This document shows positions 1 to 6,701 of a stretch of DNA of 8,502 bases, in pieces. Numbering within the stretch: the first letter of the stretch is position 1; the number at the start of each line of letters is the position of its first letter. A model generated the notes under the pieces. The model was not told where the DNA came from and ran no database searches. It saw only the letters and a list, made by a program, of their open reading frames with translations. The position numbers and the translations under genes are program-made. This DNA comes from Aestuariicoccus sp032586235 (lineage in GTDB: Bacteria; Pseudomonadota; Alphaproteobacteria; Rhodobacterales; Rhodobacteraceae): the NCBI RefSeq assembly GCF_032586235.1, contig NZ_JAWHTD010000079.1, forward strand, positions 1 through 8,502, given 5' to 3'.

Positions 1-75
1 CCCTGCAGGCCAAAGCCAACAAAATAAGACATTTCTCACATAAATTCAGAGCGTTGGGCGTTGTTCAGACCCGAC

Positions 76-396
76 TCATTGGTCCACCGCCCTCAGGATC
101 GTGTGCCAATCCTGGCCTGCGCCCAAGACACGCAAGATCAAAAGTTGATTGCCCTCAACCCGGTAGATGATCAGATGCTCCGCGCTGGGATGAATGCGAA
201 CAGGTGGGTCGAATTCACCGCGTTCACGCTCCATTTCTGGCATGAAGAGTAACCGATCCAATGTATCTTCAAGGATGTCTGTATAGCGATCGGCCTGCGC
301 GGCTGACCAAGTCCGGGCCGTATATAGCCATATTTCTTCTAAATCGTTTTGGGCTGCGGGTGTCAGCCGGTAGGCGGTCAGTCTACTCGCGGGCAT
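76..396 (-). CDS. parE: ParE-family toxin of a type II toxin-antitoxin system
   Basis: This 106-residue protein has the RelE/ParE fold pattern. An N-terminal 'YRLTPAAQNDLEEIW' stretch (residues 9-23) leads into two helices, followed by beta strands with 'VRIHP' (66-70), 'HLIIYRV' (74-80) and 'LLILRVLG' (85-92). ParE toxins typically poison DNA gyrase, while RelE relatives cleave mRNA on the ribosome. The pairing with a ParD-like antitoxin favours the gyrase-type ParE group, but the target is inferred. Its start lies inside the upstream antitoxin gene (14-bp overlap, 383-396), so the two are probably translationally coupled; no strong ribosome binding site of its own is visible. The length is normal for the family and the frame is intact, so it is probably functional. 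I see no terminator between the stop and the window edge. Confidence 0.9.
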   Translation of the reverse strand: MPASRLTAYRLTPAAQNDLEEIWLYTARTWSAAQADRYTDILEDTLDRLLFMPEMERERGEFDPPVRIHPSAEHLIIYRVEGNQLLILRVLGAGQDWHTILRAVDQ

Positions 397-628
397 CTTG
401 CGCCCGCATCCTTGCCTTGAATGCCTTGAAGTCGAATGGCTCAGGCTCCCCGCTCTTCACGCCTTCGTCAATCGCCTGCTGCAGAGCCGCGATCGCCTGT
501 ACCCTCTCCTGATCGCGCCGAATAAGATGGCGCACGTAATCGCTCGTGTTGCTGAACTGTCCGTCCTTCAACTGGGCTTCAACCCAAGCCTTCATAGGAT
601 CGGGAAGGGAGACATTCATCGTTGCCAT
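383..628 (-). CDS. parD: ParD-like antitoxin (ribbon-helix-helix)
   Basis: This 81-residue protein begins 'MATMNVSLPDPMKAWVEAQL', the strand and first helix of a ribbon-helix-helix DNA-binding domain. The second helix is around residues 27-45 ('NTSDYVRHLIRRDQ'). The C-terminal tail (about 50-81, with 'GEPEPFDFKAFKARM' at 60-74) is the usual toxin-wrapping segment of ParD/CC2985-type antitoxins. It should neutralise the overlapping ParE and repress its own promoter, as such antitoxins normally do. The start at 628 is supported by a consensus AGGAGG seven bases upstream. The antitoxin-first order with overlapping toxin is standard for parDE operons. Confidence 0.92.
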   Translation of the reverse strand: MATMNVSLPDPMKAWVEAQLKDGQFSNTSDYVRHLIRRDQERVQAIAALQQAIDEGVKSGEPEPFDFKAFKARMRAQDARE

Positions 629-635
629 TCATCAT

Positions 636-641
636 CCTCCT
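636..641 (-). promoter_or_regulatory. Strong Shine-Dalgarno of parD
   Basis: On the minus strand this reads AGGAGG, followed by seven bases and then the ATG of parD. It fixes the parD start and contrasts with the weak signal before parE, which fits antitoxin being made in excess of toxin. Confidence 0.85.
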
Positions 642-651
642 GAAAGCATCC

Positions 652-681
652 ATCGTGCCACAAAATGACGATCATTGTCAA
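652..681 (-). promoter_or_regulatory. Candidate parDE promoter
   Basis: A perfect -35 hexamer TTGACA (676-681, minus strand) is followed after 18 bases by CACGAT (652-657), a weak -10. The predicted transcript would begin about 15 bases upstream of the parD ribosome binding site. The -35 is convincing; the -10 is poor, so exact placement is uncertain. Confidence 0.45.
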
Positions 682-703
682 TTTTATTGGCAATATTTGC
701 CAA
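666..703. promoter_or_regulatory. Two palindromes, candidate ParD operators
   Basis: TTGGCAATATTTGCCAA (687-703) has perfect 7-bp arms around TAT. TGACGATCATTGTCA (666-680) is a 15-bp palindrome with a single mismatched pair. Their centres (695 and 673) are 22 bp apart, about two helical turns, and the second overlaps the candidate -35. This is the arrangement expected for cooperative binding of ribbon-helix-helix antitoxin dimers. Binding by ParD is inferred from position. Confidence 0.6.
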
Positions 704-1071
704 AATTGCGCCGGCCGTCCACTGTCCGCCGCAAGAGAAGAACAATCGCCTTTCCGTTCTCGCTTGGTCACTACTTGTTCCAAGCGACGTTGTGGCCGGC
801 GCGGTGTTAATGCCTCAATGCGGCAACCAAACCGATCGACACTCTCGTCGCCAGCTTTTTCGGCCCTCCGCCGACGAAACTTCGGCCAGCAGAGCCATCG
901 CCGAGGGCCGAGGCCACGGAGAACAACCTTTACATGACAACTTCGGGACAGGAAGCTCATTGCAAAAACGTTCGGTCCCCGCCACGCTTTGCCGGAGCGT
1001 GGTAACCCGGGAGATAGATACCGCCATGGACACTGCGTCTCCGACACCGGCAATTCGTTGAGGGCTGACTG
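704..1071. other. Non-coding gap between parDE and the enolase-family gene
   Basis: Several overlapping open frames exist on both strands here, but none has a convincing start, domain or protein-like composition. The only structure I see is the inverted repeat at 982-1002. The last bases probably contain the leader of the downstream gene; I see no clear sigma70 promoter. Confidence 0.5.
982..1002. repeat. Inverted repeat in the enolase gene leader
   Basis: CCACGCT (982-988) and AGCGTGG (996-1002) form a perfect 7-bp stem with a 7-base loop, about 70 bases before the start at 1072. There is no following run of T, so it is not a typical intrinsic terminator. It could be an operator or an mRNA structure. 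Confidence 0.4.
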
Positions 1072-2181
1072 ATGGCGTGCATCGTCAAAGCTGAGATTTT
1101 AATGGTGAACCTTGTGCCCAAGGTCACTCGCACCGATGCCATTCAGTCCTTCGTCAGCCAGGAAACTCCGATCGTGCGCCTGACCGACTCCGATGGTCAA
1201 GTGGGGACAGGGTACTCTTATACCATCGGTTCGGGCGGACCGGCGGTGATCAGCCTACTGCGCGAAACCCTTCTACCCCGCTTGATCGGGCGCGAGGCCG
1301 AGGAGATCGAGGGTATCTGGCGGGACCTTCTTTTCGCCACACATGCAACGGCGGTCGGCGCCATTACCTCGCTTTCGTTGGCCGCGATCGATACCGCTCT
1401 TTGGGACTTGCGCTGTATACGTGCCGGATTGCCGCTTTGGCGCATGGCGGGCGGTACGAAATCTTCGGTCCCGCTCTATTCAACTGAGGGCGGCTGGTTG
1501 CACATCACGGCCAAAGACCTGGTGGCGGATGCGCTTGAAATGCAGAAACGGGGTTTCATTGGCTCCAAGATCAAGATCGGCAAGCCGACGCTGGCTGAAG
1601 ATCGCGCGCGTCTGAAGGCCGTGCGCGAGGCGGTTGGCGCGGATTATCAAATCCTGGTCGACGCCAACCAATCCTTCACCCTCGCCGAGGCACGCCGTCG
1701 CGCCGACATGTTGGCCGAATTCGACATTGGCTGGTTCGAAGAACCAATGCCTGCCGACGATGTGGGAGCACATGTCCAACTGACTGCCGCCTCACCGGTT
1801 CCCATCGCCGTTGGTGAGAGCATGTATTCTGCCAGCCAATTCAAGGATTATCTGGCAATGGGCGGATGCACGATCGTTCAGGCCGATGTGGCCCGCGTGG
1901 GCGGCATCACTCCCTGGCTCAAGATCGCGCATATGGCCGAGGCTTTCAACGTTGCGATCTGCCCGCATTTCCTAATGGAACTCCATGTCAGCCTGACCTG
2001 CGCGGTGCCCAATGCCCCGATGCTGGAATACATCCCGCAGCTGGACGACATCACCACCTCTCGCCTCAACATCCACGATGGTTTTGCGATGGCTCCCTCG
2101 GCCCCCGGACTTGGCATCGCTTGGGACTGGGATGCCATCACCGCTCGGGCTTTGGCAGGCCTTAGCACCACAATCGAGTGA
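1072..2181 (+). CDS. Mandelate racemase/muconate lactonizing enzyme family protein (enolase superfamily)
   Basis: A cytosolic enzyme of 369 residues with the N-terminal capping domain (about 1-130) and the (beta/alpha)7-beta barrel. The superfamily abstracts a proton alpha to a carboxylate with help from Mg2+. Visible catalytic set: K166-x-K168 ('SKIKIGK'), metal ligands D197 ('LVDANQS'), E223 ('WFEEP') and E249 ('VGES'), the D272/H299 dyad ('QADVARVGG', 'CPHF'), and E319 ('LEY'). N199 next to the first ligand is also kept. This is the mandelate racemase subgroup pattern, with Lys and His bases on opposite faces. Racemase and sugar-acid dehydratase activities both occur there, so the substrate is unknown, and no mandelate or sugar-acid pathway gene is nearby. 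The 1072 start has only a weak GAGGG upstream; an ATG at 1102 is an alternative but would shorten the capping domain's first strand. Confidence 0.92.
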   Translation: MACIVKAEILMVNLVPKVTRTDAIQSFVSQETPIVRLTDSDGQVGTGYSYTIGSGGPAVISLLRETLLPRLIGREAEEIEGIWRDLLFATHATAVGAITSLSLAAIDTALWDLRCIRAGLPLWRMAGGTKSSVPLYSTEGGWLHITAKDLVADALEMQKRGFIGSKIKIGKPTLAEDRARLKAVREAVGADYQILVDANQSFTLAEARRRADMLAEFDIGWFEEPMPADDVGAHVQLTAASPVPIAVGESMYSASQFKDYLAMGGCTIVQADVARVGGITPWLKIAHMAEAFNVAICPHFLMELHVSLTCAVPNAPMLEYIPQLDDITTSRLNIHDGFAMAPSAPGLGIAWDWDAITARALAGLSTTIE

Positions 2182-2436
2182 TCGAACGCGGAGCTCGCCG
2201 AACCTGCAAAATAGTGTCAACCGTTAAGGATGAGTTGGTAGAGTACAAGCCAAACGATGGGCATGTGGCTCGAATACAAATGGCTTGGTCCTACACTCAT
2301 CGGCTCACCTGGCTAAGAGGTACTTGCACATCCCCACGAGGTGACCTGAACCACCGCATTGTGGAGATTGTGCACCCGGGTCTGGTCATAGTGCCGGAAA
2401 CCTGGGACAAGACCCGCAGGCTATGAAAGAGGCAGG
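2182..2436. other. Intergenic stretch with a possible decayed 3' coding end
   Basis: No intact gene is visible. The plus frame ending at the TGA at 2424-2426 has mostly G/C-ending codons over its last 28 codons (from 2343) and reads '...VEIVHPGLVIVPETWDKTRR...', with the stop ten bases before the next ATG. Upstream of 2343 the same frame loses protein-like character. It may be the 3' remnant of a gene once coupled to the downstream one; I do not recognise it. Confidence 0.3.
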
Positions 2437-2910
2437 ATGGCGGAGAACATGATTGCGGGGGTGCTCATGGGCGTGCTGGCGACAGGCGCAATGGATCTAT
2501 GGGCACTGGCGCTAAACCGATTTGCCGGGCAGCCGCTGCCCAATTGGGCCATGCCTGGACGCTGGGTGGCTCACCTGCCCCGCGGAACAGTATTTCACAA
2601 CGCGATTTCTGAGGCAGCCAACGTGCCCGGAGAACTTCAGATTGGCTGGGTCTTTCACTATTCGGTGGGGATCATCTATGGCGTCGCACTTGCGACAATC
2701 ATGGGACCCGGATGGTTGGCTCATCCTACATTTCTGCCCGCATTTTTGTTTTCAATCCTCATGGTGGGCTTTGGCTGGTTCCTGCTGCAACCGGGCATGG
2801 GGCTCGGCTGGGCTGCGTCAAAGACCCCCAATCCGTGGAAGGTTCGGGTTATGAACCTCGCCGCCCATACGGTTTTTGCACTGGGCCTTTGGGTGGGAGC
2901 CTTGCTTTAG
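2437..2910 (+). CDS. DUF2938 family membrane protein
   Basis: A 157-residue inner-membrane protein with four predicted helices (about 5-25, 68-88, 98-118, 139-157). It matches my memory of DUF2938 proteins: 'MDLWAL' near the N-terminus (19-24), 'GRWVAHLPRG' (41-50), 'GWVFHY' (70-75) and a C-terminal 'PGMGLGWAASKTPNP' (119-133). The family's function is unknown. The conserved His, Arg and Pro loops between helices suggest a ligand or quinone-like site, but that is speculation. AGAGG lies four bases before the ATG, a rather tight spacing; a second ATG at 2449 is possible. The length is normal and the frame intact. Confidence 0.85.
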   Translation: MAENMIAGVLMGVLATGAMDLWALALNRFAGQPLPNWAMPGRWVAHLPRGTVFHNAISEAANVPGELQIGWVFHYSVGIIYGVALATIMGPGWLAHPTFLPAFLFSILMVGFGWFLLQPGMGLGWAASKTPNPWKVRVMNLAAHTVFALGLWVGALL

Positions 2911-3235
2911 GGCGTTAAACGGAGTCCTTGTCCGCAAAGGAGACATTGGGGCCGACCAAAAGAAAGACCGCTCTGGACTTGCGCTAGGTTTCTGCCTTCG
3001 CGTGCGTAGTTGACCGCTTGACCATCAGCGCGCCACCCAGCATCTCATCCAATCTGAGAGCAAATACGATCTTCGCTTATTTGGAACAGGGGATCGATCG
3101 CTGGCCGAGAGATTGATGATGACTGTAGAGCGATAGCGCCCGGAATACCTGGCGACAGCTCGAAATCAGACACTATTAAGGCCCAAAACATCCTTTGCGG
3201 CACTCTCACCTGCTGCGAGCGCGCCGCGCGCGCGA
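2911..3235. other. Gap without an intact gene; probable gene debris
   Basis: I see no intact gene, RNA or terminator. Two scraps may be old coding sequence. On the minus strand, 3076-2984 stays open for 30 codons and ends '...LGGALMVKRSTTHAKAET' then TAG. On the plus strand, the frame of the TetR fragment stays open upstream to the TAG at 3134-3136 but encodes no helix-turn-helix. Neither scrap has a usable start. Confidence 0.3.
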
Positions 3236-3574
3236 GTGCATCGCGTCGCTCAATATTACCTCGGCTTTATCCGCGCGCATGAAGGGCAGTTCCGCCAATT
3301 CCTTGCGCAGACCATGCGCAACTGGGCGGAAGACTCGGCCGTCCAGCTTAGGGGCGCGCGACGGGTCCGGGCCTTTTCGACCGCCCTGGAGCCGGTTCGG
3401 GCGAAGATGAAACCGTCCGAATTCGACGATCTCGTGCGTCGCCTGTCGATGCTCACCGGACTGGAGCAGCATATCGCGCTGTCCGATGTGCTTGGGGTGG
3501 ATGAGGAGACGGGCGACCGGCTTCAGGCCGGGATCGTGGATGCAGTGCTGGACCGATACCTGCCGACGGGCTGA
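3236..3574 (+). pseudogene. TetR-family regulator fragment: ligand-binding domain only
   Basis: These 112 residues match the C-terminal half of TetR-type repressors. 'VAQYYLGFIRAHEGQFRQFL' (4-23) corresponds to the helix where such proteins usually read 'YLxFARAHPxLFRxM'. 'FDDLVRRLSMLTGLEQHI' (63-80), followed by 'LSDVLGVDEE' (82-91) and a final helix, matches the dimer-interface end. A normal TetR protein is about 190-220 residues and begins with a roughly 50-residue helix-turn-helix domain; none is encoded upstream in this frame or obviously in another. The only start is a GTG at 3236 without a good ribosome binding site. I read it as a 5'-truncated gene. If translated, it could only dimerise or bind ligand, not DNA. 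The subfamily is unclear. Confidence 0.6.
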
Positions 3575-3646
3575 AGAGCTGGCTTTGCCGTATTTGCAGG
3601 GTTTGGTACCGTTTCCACGACAGGTGCATGGAATGGCGGGTCACGA

Positions 3647-4318
3647 ATGAGGTATTACTTACTCGGAATTTCGCTGGCTGTCTTGGCAACTCTTCAGCAG
3701 CGCAATGCTCTGGCGGATGAGGGAGCGAGCTTTGATTGCGCGAAGGCGAGCACCGCCGTGGAACAGACGATTTGCGACGATGCGTATTCGATGCTCATGG
3801 ACCGGGAAATCTCTCGCCAATTCAGCGCTCTGCGGTCAAAGCACCCGGGCGTCGTCGACGCGCAGAAGAACTGGCTGAAACAGCGAGACCGTTGCCAAGA
3901 CGACCGCGTCTGTCTTTGGACTGCGTTGGCGCGTCGGTGGGTCGCGTTGGGCCGGCAGATCGAGGAGGATCTGGGTGTTCCGGAGCTTTCCGGTGTCTAC
4001 GACTATGTCGTCCGCCCCGAAGAGATCGTGGGCGATCTGACGCTCGCGGCGGGACCTCGCGGCGACTACGGGTTCTATATTTCTACGGTGACCTTGAGAC
4101 ACGGACATCTTTGCGAGGTCATGGGTGCAAATGCCAGCCGGGCCGGAGCCGGCGAGGTTTCCTGGCCGATTCCCGAGACAGACCGTACCATGACGTTAAC
4201 CCCAGGCGATGGCGGGGTCGTAACGCTCGCAATCGAGTACGACGACGAGCGCAGTTTTTGTGGTGCGCGCGCTTATTTTTCCGGCCCCTATCGGTTCACG
4301 CCGAACGGCGAAAACTGA
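3647..4318 (+). CDS. Secreted protein with an N-terminal LprI (DUF1311) domain
   Basis: A 223-residue exported protein. Residues 1-23 form a Sec signal peptide (hydrophobic 4-16, likely cleavage after 'ALA'23). Residues 29-105 carry the LprI/DUF1311 pattern: 'FDCAKASTAVEQTIC', a helix, 'VVDAQKNWLKQRDRC' and 'VCLW', with C31, C43, C83 and C89 placed for two disulfides. In mycobacterial LprI this domain inhibits lysozyme; in proteobacterial proteins its role is mostly unproven. The C-terminal half (about 112-223) is a separate beta-rich domain with C156 and C205 that I do not recognise. It probably acts in the periplasm. The start is chosen for the signal peptide; the upstream GGCGGG is only a weak ribosome binding site. 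It is convergent with the next gene, with only 25 bp between the stops. Confidence 0.8.
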   Translation: MRYYLLGISLAVLATLQQRNALADEGASFDCAKASTAVEQTICDDAYSMLMDREISRQFSALRSKHPGVVDAQKNWLKQRDRCQDDRVCLWTALARRWVALGRQIEEDLGVPELSGVYDYVVRPEEIVGDLTLAAGPRGDYGFYISTVTLRHGHLCEVMGANASRAGAGEVSWPIPETDRTMTLTPGDGGVVTLAIEYDDERSFCGARAYFSGPYRFTPNGEN

Positions 4319-4343
4319 GCTCTCTGCCACTGCAGCCAACGGG

Positions 4344-5360
4344 TTATTGCACCGTGGCGGGCTCCGGCGCAGTCGCGAGGGCCGAGATTAGGAAAACATA
4401 CAACCACTCGGCCTTTTTCGAGCTCAACGGCGTGATCTTTAGGACCTTCCGGTCGGTCTCAACGCGCACGCTCGCGATCATATCGCCAACCTTCAGCACT
4501 TCCATGATCGCGTTGAGTGGATAGCGCCTGCCCGGCAGCGCCAAGACGCCGAGCGTCCGACGCATGGTGATGTTTTCCGGCGTCATTTCGATGCGATAGT
4601 CCAGCGCCATCCAGACCAGCAGGATCGCCGTAGGCAAACTGAGTATCACCAGCTTCACTACTAGGGGATCGTTGGGCAGCATCACGGCGAGGAACAGCAC
4701 CGGCACCAGGCCTAGCAGGAAAGGCCAGCGCGACTTGCGGATCACCACCGAAACCATGCCGTCGGCATGCCACCAGGTCAGGCCCTTGGGGACTTCCCGC
4801 TGCTGATCGAAGAAATCCGCTATGCGCCCTTGGCGAGCCCGCTCGCGGACTGATCGGGTCAGGTCCGCGACTTCAAGACGCGTTACATTTCCGTCGCCGG
4901 AATCGCGCAGGGCCGGCAAGCCGATGGCGAGCGCCATTTCGCTCCAACGCCGGCGCATGCCATAATCGGTCTGCGATCGGTAAAGGGTGATAGAGCGCTT
5001 CGAATCGGTGCGGTGGACCAGCATGAGGATGTTCCAGGTACCGGTCTTGTCGCGGGCCGCTCGTTCCACCCGCCACAACACGCCGTCGAAATTTGTTACC
5101 GGTTCCGACCAGTCGTCCTGGCCGTCGTCGAAATAGACGACACCGTCCTGAACCGTGATTTGGTCGGTGAAGTCGTCATCGTTCGCCATCGCCTCAGAAA
5201 GGGTCAAGTCGCGCGTGGCCATTTTGTAAACCACGGTTACCGAGAAGACGCCCAAAAACGCAGCGCCGATCAGGTCTTCTATAACGCTGACGTAGGCATA
5301 GACCCCTAGTGCGCACAAAACTGCGACCAGGAGCCATCGGGGTATTGCTTTGAAAGCCAT
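4344..5360 (-). CDS. Membrane protein of unknown function with a PH-like domain
   Basis: 338 residues. Two hairpin pairs of membrane helices are visible (about 9-26 with 30-46, and 213-229 with 233-251), each followed by a soluble domain. The C-terminal one (255-330) resembles a bacterial PH-like domain: 'DYRIEMTPENITMRRTLGVL' strands, then 'RYPLNAIMEVLKV', strands 'VRVETDRKVLKITP', and a final helix. The first soluble part (about 69-170) has a similar strand-rich layout ending in a helix 'RRRWSEMALAIGL', so the protein may be an internal duplication of a two-helix plus PH-like unit. The PH assignment is a fold guess, and no enzymatic motif is visible. The ribosome binding site is weak. A TTGACA at 5397-5402 (minus) could be a -35, but no good -10 follows. 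Confidence 0.65.
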   Translation of the reverse strand: MAFKAIPRWLLVAVLCALGVYAYVSVIEDLIGAAFLGVFSVTVVYKMATRDLTLSEAMANDDDFTDQITVQDGVVYFDDGQDDWSEPVTNFDGVLWRVERAARDKTGTWNILMLVHRTDSKRSITLYRSQTDYGMRRRWSEMALAIGLPALRDSGDGNVTRLEVADLTRSVRERARQGRIADFFDQQREVPKGLTWWHADGMVSVVIRKSRWPFLLGLVPVLFLAVMLPNDPLVVKLVILSLPTAILLVWMALDYRIEMTPENITMRRTLGVLALPGRRYPLNAIMEVLKVGDMIASVRVETDRKVLKITPLSSKKAEWLYVFLISALATAPEPATVQ

Positions 5361-5482
5361 GTAACCAGCTTAGGCGTCGGGGCTCGGGACATCCACTGTC
5401 AAGCGCGCCCAGTCGACGACCCAATGCAGGGGATGAATCCGGCCCAAGATGTTGGTCACCGGCCGCAGAGTTTAACGCGTTA

Positions 5483-5511
5483 TTGAAGAGCAAAGTCCGT
5501 CCTCCTACACT
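5483..5511 (+). promoter_or_regulatory. Sigma70-type promoter of the downstream membrane protein gene
   Basis: TTGAAG (5483-5488), a 17-base spacer, then TACACT (5506-5511). Transcription would begin near 5518. That places the first in-frame ATG (5527) only about nine bases into the message, too close for its AAAGGA to work as a normal ribosome binding site, and favours the ATG at 5548. Confidence 0.65.
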
Positions 5512-5531
5512 ACCGCAAAGGAAAGTATGGC

Positions 5532-5540
5532 GAGGGGAGA
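5532..5540 (+). promoter_or_regulatory. Ribosome binding site supporting the start at 5548
   Basis: GAGGGGAGA ends seven bases before the ATG at 5548. It is stronger and better placed than the AAAGGA before the ATG at 5527, given the predicted transcript start near 5518. Confidence 0.6.
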
Positions 5541-5547
5541 CGCCATC

Positions 5548-6132
5548 ATGGGACGCCACAAGCGGTTGCGCAAACCCAGCGCAGTAAAACCGGCTTCACC
5601 TTCGACCGCCTTGTCGAAAGCTGCATCCATCGTCATGGTGGTCCTCATCATGGGGCCCGCGGGGAGCTTTTTGGGCAGCATGATTGGGGCGGCTGTCTCC
5701 TTTGATCTGAGGGCGCTGCAACTGGGCGCCGGAGACTTGTTGACGGACGTTCTCGTGACCGCCGGAGTTGGTATTGGCGCTGGCGTCTTAGCCGGTCTCG
5801 CAACCGCGCCTTTCGACCGTAGCAACATTGTCTCGATCGCGATGATCGGGGGCCTGATGTCGGCTGCCGGGTATTTCCTCTACTCCTTATCGTTGAATGC
5901 CTGGACGATGAGCCCGTGGGGCGCCGGGATCGGCGTCAGCATTGGCGCCCTATTGGGCGTTCCGGCCGGGTTGGCGGTCTGCCGCGATGAAGACGCTTCC
6001 CCTTCGTTGCGCGCGGCGACCGTGCGGGCAACCCGAGGGACGGACCAGCGAATTGACGACGTGGACTGGTGGCGGGCCGAGCTCAACTCAGAGGATGCCG
6101 CAGCCGACACCGATGTCGGTGACGCCGGTTGA
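5548..6132 (+). CDS. Glycine-rich four-helix membrane protein, unknown family
   Basis: A 194-residue protein (201 if started at 5527). A basic N-terminus ('MGRHKRLRKPS') is followed by four hydrophobic helices at about 26-46, 66-86, 94-115 and 125-145 of the 194-residue form. The second and fourth are rich in small residues ('GVGIGAGVLAGLA', 'GAGIGVSIGALLGVPAGLA'), a pattern that favours tight helix packing. A charged, acidic cytosolic tail of about 45 residues ends the protein ('DQRIDDVDWWRAELNSED'). The positive-inside rule puts both ends in the cytoplasm. I do not recognise a family and see no catalytic motif. It has its own promoter and is divergent from the minus-strand membrane protein at 4344-5360, but nothing shows that the two are functionally linked. 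Confidence 0.65.
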   Translation: MGRHKRLRKPSAVKPASPSTALSKAASIVMVVLIMGPAGSFLGSMIGAAVSFDLRALQLGAGDLLTDVLVTAGVGIGAGVLAGLATAPFDRSNIVSIAMIGGLMSAAGYFLYSLSLNAWTMSPWGAGIGVSIGALLGVPAGLAVCRDEDASPSLRAATVRATRGTDQRIDDVDWWRAELNSEDAAADTDVGDAG

Positions 6133-6517
6133 GCGCCTGCTGGAGGTGACGGGCGCTGACCATAGTTGCCGGAGATCACGGGTTGCCCCGACGGAGATGA
6201 CGTTCGCCGGAATTGGGGAAACGACCGGTGAAAGGAAGTTGCAGACACAATAGTTGCACCACATGCTTTTGGTGGCGCTCTATTCCTTGCATCTGTGCGG
6301 ACCCAACCGACATTGGAAGCAGGTGCGCATAGTTCAAAGCGGTAGTCGGGCATGCTTGAAGTCTGGGGACGGGAAACATCGTCGAACGTCCAGATTGATC
6401 TCGCCCCAAAATTGCGCTGCTAGTTATCAAACCGTTTGATCCGCAAGGGCCACTTTATCTCAAGAGAAAGGGTCGACCGAGAAGGCCACTAGGCCTCTCA
6501 CAACCGTAGTGCCGTGC
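6133..6517. other. Non-coding gap
   Basis: No plausible gene, RNA or clear terminator is visible. A 6-bp stem (6132-6137 with 6152-6157) just after the upstream stop lacks a T-run. The palindrome at 6426-6440 is the only other obvious element. Open frames on both strands are low-quality shadows. Confidence 0.5.
6426..6440. repeat. 15-bp palindrome
   Basis: ATCAAACCGTTTGAT has perfect 6-bp arms around CCG. It stands alone in a non-coding gap, not next to a clear start. It could be a regulator site or a stray inverted repeat; I cannot assign it. Confidence 0.4.
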
Positions 6518-6701
6518 CTAGGGAGGGGTGGCCCAGGTCTGCGGAGGCCCAAACGCCTCGTAGGCAGCGTTTAACATTTTGGTCTTTATCGCTAACCAAG
6601 CCGGTTGGTGCTCGCCTCCTCCAGCCGAGAGGGACACGACTGAGTCTGCCACGATTTCCGGGTAAGTAGTTACGCAGTCATTTTCGGAATGTTCAGCAGC
6701 T
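6518..6701 (-). other. Possible 3' coding remnant or small ORF
   Basis: A minus-strand frame stays open to the TAG at 6518-6520. After the part that overlaps the neighbouring gene, it reads like protein ('YPEIVADSVVSLSAGGGEHQ', then 'PAWLAIKTKMLNAAYEAFGP'). The only ATG starts (6763 and the one just after it) lie inside the 3' end of the upstream secreted-protein gene in another frame, with no ribosome binding site. It may be the tail of a lost gene, or chance. I do not recognise it. Confidence 0.25.

Noticed and set aside
616..1053. Minus-strand open frame of 145 codons upstream of parD
   Set aside because: The composition is Arg/Pro/Cys-heavy and not protein-like, it runs over the parD promoter and start, and it lacks any recognisable domain.
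3633..3650. Five-codon upstream ORF whose TGA overlaps the LprI gene ATG (ATGA)
   Set aside because: It is too short to judge and has only a weak ribosome binding site; a coincidence is more likely than a regulatory leader.
3736..4524. Plus-strand open frame of 262 codons overlapping the LprI gene
   Set aside because: Arg-rich out-of-frame shadow of the LprI-domain gene, which has a signal peptide and conserved cysteines.
5880..6353. Minus-strand frame of 157 codons over the end of the glycine-rich membrane protein
   Set aside because: Low-complexity Ser/Pro/Ala/Arg composition and overlap with a better-supported gene; no domain or ribosome binding site.
6483..6496. AGGCC/GGCCT mini-hairpin considered as a terminator
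   Set aside because: The stem is only five pairs and there is no T-run after it on either strand.
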